This document shows positions 6,855 through 9,650 of a stretch of DNA of 9,650 nt, piece after piece. The stretch is from NCBI GenBank assembly GCA_027023915.1, contig JALVUB010000095.1:1-9650 (forward strand). The letters are read 5' to 3'. Within the stretch, counting starts at the first letter, position 1, and every line of letters starts with the position of its first letter. Source of the stretch: Sedimenticola sp. GTDB lineage: Bacteria; Pseudomonadota; Gammaproteobacteria; Chromatiales; Chromatiaceae. The notes beneath the pieces were generated by a model that worked only from the letters and a program-made list of their open reading frames with translations, was not told where the DNA came from and did not search any database. The position numbers and the translations under genes are program-made.

Positions 6855-6864
6855 AACATGCGGA

Positions 6865-7167
6865 CTAGCCACCAGCCTTCTGGTAGGCGCGGGTGGCAAC
6901 GCGACCGGTCTGCACGGTTTCAAGCAGATGGGCCATCTCGTTACGGGCGTTTTCGACCAGCTCCGCCACCTGGCGATCCACCTTCATGATCTTACGCAGC
7001 ATGGCATGCACCAGCTCCGGCGCGGGCAGGGTCATTTCAGTATCGAAGCAGTTGCGCAAAATCAGGCGGCGGCGCGCCTCCAGCCACTGAACGCGCTCCC
7101 AGTTTCCCTGTTGCGCCTCCGCCAGCATTCTGCGGGTGAGATCCAGCGCTTCGTTCAACTTTTCCAT
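6865..7167 (-). CDS. fliT: FliT-like flagellar export chaperone
   Basis: This small helical protein (100 aa) occupies the fliT/fleP position directly after fliS. FliT proteins are cytoplasmic chaperones for the cap protein FliD, and some also interact with FliI/FliJ or regulators. The sequence is predicted all alpha-helical, with a first amphipathic helix (EALDLTRRMLAEAQQGNWERVQWLEARRRL is its core region, residues 6-35) and further helices to about residue 95. The Trp-containing 'GNWERV..LE..R' pattern is typical of FliT family members. Sequence conservation in this family is low, so the name leans on synteny. The start is ATG 7167, with GGAGG six bases upstream and only two bases after the fliS stop (TGAGGATG). 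An in-frame TTG at 7173 was rejected. No terminator is seen after its TAG. Confidence 0.82.
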   Translation of the reverse strand: MEKLNEALDLTRRMLAEAQQGNWERVQWLEARRRLILRNCFDTEMTLPAPELVHAMLRKIMKVDRQVAELVENARNEMAHLLETVQTGRVATRAYQKAGG

Positions 7168-7169
7168 CC

Positions 7170-7595
7170 TCAACCTCCGGTTGCGACCTTTTTGGGGGTT
7201 TCCAGATGCGCCGGAAGTTCATCCCAACCGCGCTTGAGCTCAAGCATAAGAGAAAAGACCTCATCGAGAATGCCGACATCGTTCTGCGCACTGGCTTCAA
7301 GCAGGCGGCGGGCCATGTAGTCATAGAGCGCGTCCAGATTACGCGAGATCTCGCCCCCCGCCTCCATGTCCAGGCTGCCCTGCAAGCCGCCGATGATGGA
7401 GATGGCCAGGCTGATGTTGCGTCCTTTTTCCGCGTGATTGCCGTGGTGCAGATGTCCGCGGGCCGCGGCGATGCGATCCAGGGCGCCTTCCATGAGCATC
7501 TGGATGAGCCGGTGGGGAGAGGCTTCTTCCACCCCCGAGGTCGCGCTGACGTTGCGATAATGGGACAAACCCGAATTGAGCGTTGGAGTGTGCAT
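7170..7595 (-). CDS. fliS: Flagellin-specific chaperone FliS
   Basis: FliS binds the C-terminus of unfolded flagellin in the cytoplasm, prevents premature polymerisation and hands it to the export gate. The product is 141 aa, within the usual 120-145. It shows the FliS signature throughout: an N-terminal YRNVSATSGVEEASPHRLIQMLMEGALDRI region (residues 13-42), then GRNISLAISIIGGLQGSLD, and LYDYMARRLLEA (about 58-101). A four-helix bundle is expected. The ATG at 7595 is preceded by AGGAGGT at nine bases. The gene lies 37 bases after fliD and is followed at once by fliT, so fliD-fliS-fliT form one unit. Its likely client, the flagellin, is the partial gene at the right edge. Confidence 0.96.
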   Translation of the reverse strand: MHTPTLNSGLSHYRNVSATSGVEEASPHRLIQMLMEGALDRIAAARGHLHHGNHAEKGRNISLAISIIGGLQGSLDMEAGGEISRNLDALYDYMARRLLEASAQNDVGILDEVFSLMLELKRGWDELPAHLETPKKVATGG

Positions 7596-7632
7596 TACTG
7601 TTTTACCTCCTCATTCCTGCCGATCATCCAGA

Positions 7633-8994
7633 TCATTTTTTCTGAATCATGTTGGCAAGGGCATCGAGCTGGCGTCCGAGATAATCGCTGGTGGTGTTCA
7701 TTTGAGCGACCAGGCTGTCCAGCGCGGTGAACTGTGTTCTGTACCTTTTTTCCACCTCGTCCAGCCGTCTCTGCATCTCTTCCCGGCGGTTGTTCACCCG
7801 CTGTATGTCGCTGTTGACGCCATCGATGACACTATCGATGATGCCGCCTGTGCCGATGTACCCTTCCACCAGATTATCGACCGCCTTGGCAAAACCTTTA
7901 TTGGCATCGGAAAAGAAATTCAGCACGCTGGTTCCATTATCCTGAAGCGCTTTTTCCAGCTTGGCGCTGTCCAGCTCCAGCTTGCCGGTGTCCCTGTTGG
8001 TGGTGATACCCATTTCGGAAAGATAACGATAGCTGCCCAGCCCACCGATGGCGGTGTTGAAGATCGCCCGCATGCGGGTCTCCACGCCACGCACCAGGCT
8101 GTTTCCAGACAAGGTGTTGTTGGACAAGCTGGACAAGGTGTCTTTCAGCCCGTTATAGGCTTTGACGAAAGACCGCACCGCGTCTGTCGCCACCGACGGA
8201 TCTTTGGCCACGGTGGCGGTGGCGGTTCCCGCCCCTTTCAGCTCCAGGGTCACCTTGTCGATGACATCGCTGATGCTGTTGCTGCCGCGAGTAACCGACA
8301 CACCATCCACGGTCAAAGAGGCATCCAATTGGGTGTCGCTGGTGAGCAGCGCCCCGCTGGCATCACGGTTCAAAGTGGAGAAGCCGAAGGTCGAAGCGGT
8401 CAGAGTGCCGCCGTAGGCAAGCTGCACCCGGTCGGCATAGCCGGTTTTTGCAGAGCTGAGCACCAGCACCTGCTTGCCGTTGTTGCCGCTGATAAGCCCG
8501 GCGGTGATACCGGTATCGTTGGTCGCCACATTGATGGCGGCCTGAATCTCTTGAAGCGTCTTTGCCGTGGAAAGATCCACGGTAAAGCTCTTGGTCCCCG
8601 ATGTGATGGTCAGGCTGTCCCCCGCGCTGCCACCGAAAGTCTGGGTGGAAGCGAACTCCAGTGAGCCCGTCTTGTGGCGCTGCGCCAAACGATTGACGGT
8701 TATCTGATAGCTGGAAGGGACCACCCCAGCCTGGGTGGAGAGGGAAACAACCTTCTCGTCACTGCTAGTGCCTTTGGTCGCCTGAAAAGTATCAGCCTTC
8801 TTGAGCGCATCCAGCGAAGAGCGCAGTTGAGACAGGGCGCTTTTGATCGATCCGTAACCGGAAATCTCCGCCTGATAGCCGGCCTCTTTCTTGTCCAGCT
8901 TGGCAAGAGGTTGCCGCTCCACCTCCATCAACTTGGAGATGATGCCGTTGATGTCCAGCCCCGAGCCGATGCCTGGTGATGAGATGCCTGCCAT
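7633..8994 (-). CDS. fliD: Flagellar filament cap protein FliD (HAP2)
   Basis: FliD forms the cap at the filament tip and directs insertion of flagellin subunits outside the cell. The product is 453 aa, typical for the family. The N-terminal FliD domain covers about residues 8-105, including the GIGSGLDINGIISKLMEVER start seen in most FliD proteins. The variable outer domains lie at about 110-220 and the C-terminal domain at about 225-440. Coiled-coil ends (about 25-65 and 395-450) form the leg that contacts the filament. There is no signal peptide, as expected for flagellar type III export. The ATG at 8994 has GAGGAGG close upstream. It has its own sigma54-type promoter at 9081-9096 and a structured leader, and is followed by fliS and fliT. 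Confidence 0.97.
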   Translation of the reverse strand: MAGISSPGIGSGLDINGIISKLMEVERQPLAKLDKKEAGYQAEISGYGSIKSALSQLRSSLDALKKADTFQATKGTSSDEKVVSLSTQAGVVPSSYQITVNRLAQRHKTGSLEFASTQTFGGSAGDSLTITSGTKSFTVDLSTAKTLQEIQAAINVATNDTGITAGLISGNNGKQVLVLSSAKTGYADRVQLAYGGTLTASTFGFSTLNRDASGALLTSDTQLDASLTVDGVSVTRGSNSISDVIDKVTLELKGAGTATATVAKDPSVATDAVRSFVKAYNGLKDTLSSLSNNTLSGNSLVRGVETRMRAIFNTAIGGLGSYRYLSEMGITTNRDTGKLELDSAKLEKALQDNGTSVLNFFSDANKGFAKAVDNLVEGYIGTGGIIDSVIDGVNSDIQRVNNRREEMQRRLDEVEKRYRTQFTALDSLVAQMNTTSDYLGRQLDALANMIQKK

Positions 8995-9017
8995 TCTTGC
9001 CCTCCTCTCCGGTGAAA

Positions 9018-9062
9018 CGGCGTAGCGCCGCTGACCAACCTGTCACTCAGAGGTCAGCGGCG
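9018..9062 (-). promoter_or_regulatory. fliD leader with two mutually exclusive hairpins
   Basis: CGCCGCTGACC (9026-9036) and GGTCAGCGGCG (9052-9062) are a perfect 11-base inverted repeat with a 15-base loop. A second perfect inverted repeat, CGGCG (9018-9022) and CGCCG (9026-9030) around a three-base loop, shares the 9026-9030 arm. The two stems therefore cannot form together. In the minus-strand RNA the short hairpin ends about eight bases before the fliD ribosome site. Neither stem has a U run, so it is not a standard terminator. It may regulate fliD translation or RNA stability (inference). Confidence 0.6.
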
Positions 9063-9080
9063 ATCCACACCCGGTAACAA

Positions 9081-9096
9081 AGCAATAATCATGCCT
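9081..9096 (-). promoter_or_regulatory. Sigma54 (-24/-12) promoter of fliD-fliS-fliT
   Basis: The minus strand reads AGGCATGATTATTGCT against the consensus TGGCACG-N4-TTGC(A/T). GG and GC are ten bases apart, and both the -24 GGCA and the -12 TTGC are intact. The predicted start is near 9070, leaving a leader of about 76 bases. The element overlaps the flaG stop codon (9089-9091). It shares GGCATG-N4-TTGCT with the fleS promoter. Confidence 0.78.
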
Positions 9097-9502
9097 TTGC
9101 CCGGAAAAGCATGGAGGTCACCGAGCCGTGCGAGTCGTGGTCGAAGAGCTTGTCGGACACCTCATTGAGCCGTTTGCGCATTTCGCGGATCTGTTCCGGA
9201 GGAATCTCCCGCACCACTTTTTTGCTGCGCGCGTCCACCACCTTGATAACCACCTCGCCGTTATCGTCATCAATGCTGAACTGCAACTCACGCTGCACCT
9301 GCTGGACGAAATTGTTGAGGTGTTCCACCATGGCGCCGAGCTGCTCACCGTTCTTTTCCACTTTCTGCTTCCCGGTTTCCGCGGGAGCAGGAGCGTCACG
9401 AGCATCAGGCGTTTGCGCCTTGGCGTCCCTGACCTCCGCCCTGTCGGTTGCGGTTCGCAGCTGCACCACGGCGCTGGAGTTTCGGGATATCTCGTTAATC
9501 AT
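9089..9502 (-). CDS. flaG: FlaG family flagellar protein
   Basis: FlaG-family proteins are encoded next to flagellin in many bacteria and influence filament length; the molecular role is poorly known. The 137 aa product has a variable, charged N-terminal half (to about residue 60). The conserved FlaG domain follows: VEHLNNFVQQVQRELQFSID, then DDDNGEVVIKVVDARSKKVVREIPPEQIREM, the classic 'L.F..D...G..V.KV.D....V.R.IP.E' pattern (quoted here as residues about 66-120). The start is uncertain. ATG 9502 has GAGG nine bases upstream, ATG 9508 only three, and GTG 9535 falls inside the post-fliC stem-loop. Between fliC and flaG I see only that stem-loop and no promoter of its own. Confidence 0.92.
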   Translation of the reverse strand: MINEISRNSSAVVQLRTATDRAEVRDAKAQTPDARDAPAPAETGKQKVEKNGEQLGAMVEHLNNFVQQVQRELQFSIDDDNGEVVIKVVDARSKKVVREIPPEQIREMRKRLNEVSDKLFDHDSHGSVTSMLFRAKA

Positions 9503-9524
9503 GGTCATCACCCTCGCAGGTCCG

Positions 9525-9546
9525 GGGAGGGCCACAAGGCCCTCCC
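9525..9546 (-). terminator. GC-rich stem-loop after fliC, without a U tract
   Basis: GGGAGGGCC (9525-9533) and GGCCCTCCC (9538-9546) form a perfect nine-base stem with a four-base loop. It lies between the fliC stop and flaG. No T run follows on the minus strand, so full intrinsic termination is doubtful. It may be a partial terminator or a 3' stabiliser of flagellin mRNA that lets some reading continue into flaG. Confidence 0.55.
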
Positions 9547-9562
9547 GTTACCTTTCAGTGCC

Positions 9563-9650
9563 TTACTTGAGAAGCGAGAGCACTACCTGGGGCGCCGAGT
9601 TGGCTTGGGAGACCATGGCCACGCCGGCCTGCTGCAGAATCTGCGCCCGG
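9563..9650 (-). CDS. fliC: Flagellin, C-terminal fragment (cut by window edge)
   Basis: Only the last 28 codons and the TAA stop (9565-9563) are visible. The translated end reads RAQILQQAGVAMVSQAN followed by SAPQVVLSLLK. This is the near-universal flagellin D0 C-terminal helix, in which 'ILQQAG..ML.QAN..PQ.VLSLL' is conserved. Flagellin is the filament subunit and this helix is the region bound by FliS before export. The final residue is Lys rather than the more usual Arg, a minor variation. Whether this is the only flagellin gene cannot be judged here. Confidence 0.96.
   Translation of the reverse strand, partial: RAQILQQAGVAMVSQANSAPQVVLSLLK

Noticed and set aside
7576..8664. Long plus-strand reading frame (362 codons) opposite fliD
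   Set aside because: It lies wholly within fliD, whose protein is unmistakable. Long open antisense frames are common in GC-rich coding DNA, and the translation shows no recognisable domain.
9503..9535. GTG 9535 as the flaG start
   Set aside because: It falls in the loop of the post-fliC stem-loop and lacks a ribosome site. ATG 9502 has GAGG at a suitable distance.
1..9650. CRISPR arrays, transposons, phage genes, tRNA or rRNA
   Set aside because: No spaced direct repeats, transposase-like proteins or RNA gene signatures were seen. The block is continuous flagellar coding sequence apart from one gene.

Overview
This window is a block of flagellar genes from a GC-rich Gram-negative bacterium. 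Everything is read on the minus strand except one gene. Along the minus strand (right to left) the order is fliC (3' end only), flaG, fliD, fliS, fliT, then an unrelated plus-strand gene, then fleS, fleR, fliE, fliF, fliG, fliH and fliI (5' end only). Apart from the plus-strand gene this is the Pseudomonas-type gene order. A FleS/FleR-like pair and sigma54-type promoters also point to a polar-flagellum regulatory hierarchy like that of Pseudomonas and Vibrio. I therefore infer a gammaproteobacterium or a relative sharing this hierarchy. I cannot name the genus.

Right part (about 6865-9650): filament and cap genes. The last 28 codons of a flagellin are followed by a strong GC stem-loop and then flaG. 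A well-matched sigma54 promoter overlaps the flaG stop codon and should drive fliD-fliS-fliT, that is the cap protein, the flagellin chaperone and a FliT-like export chaperone. The fliD leader holds two overlapping inverted repeats that cannot form together.

Middle (about 3913-6854): regulation. A sigma54 promoter at 6261-6276 points into fleS-fleR, a histidine kinase and a sigma54-dependent response regulator with one-base stop/start overlap. The kinase has a coiled coil where Pseudomonas FleS also carries a PAS domain. Between fleS and fliT, where Pseudomonas keeps the master regulator fleQ, lies a single opposite-strand gene. It encodes a probable PD-(D/E)XK-fold protein that I do not recognise as flagellar.

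Left part (1-3912): export and basal body. A third, weaker sigma54-type promoter overlaps the fleR stop codon and should drive fliE-fliF-fliG-fliH-fliI. These encode the rod/MS-ring junction, MS ring, switch/rotor, ATPase regulator and export ATPase. They are tightly packed, with overlaps of 20, 8 and 3 bases at three of the junctions, which suggests translational coupling.

Together the genes build the flagellar base, rotor, export ATPase, cap and filament, and FleS/FleR would activate later sigma54 promoters. I see no tRNA, rRNA, CRISPR array, insertion sequence or phage gene. No gene-free stretch exceeds 300 bases. The longest, 6174-6362, holds the fleS promoter and leader. The rest is ordinary flagellar biology. 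The least explained item is the plus-strand gene occupying the fleQ position.
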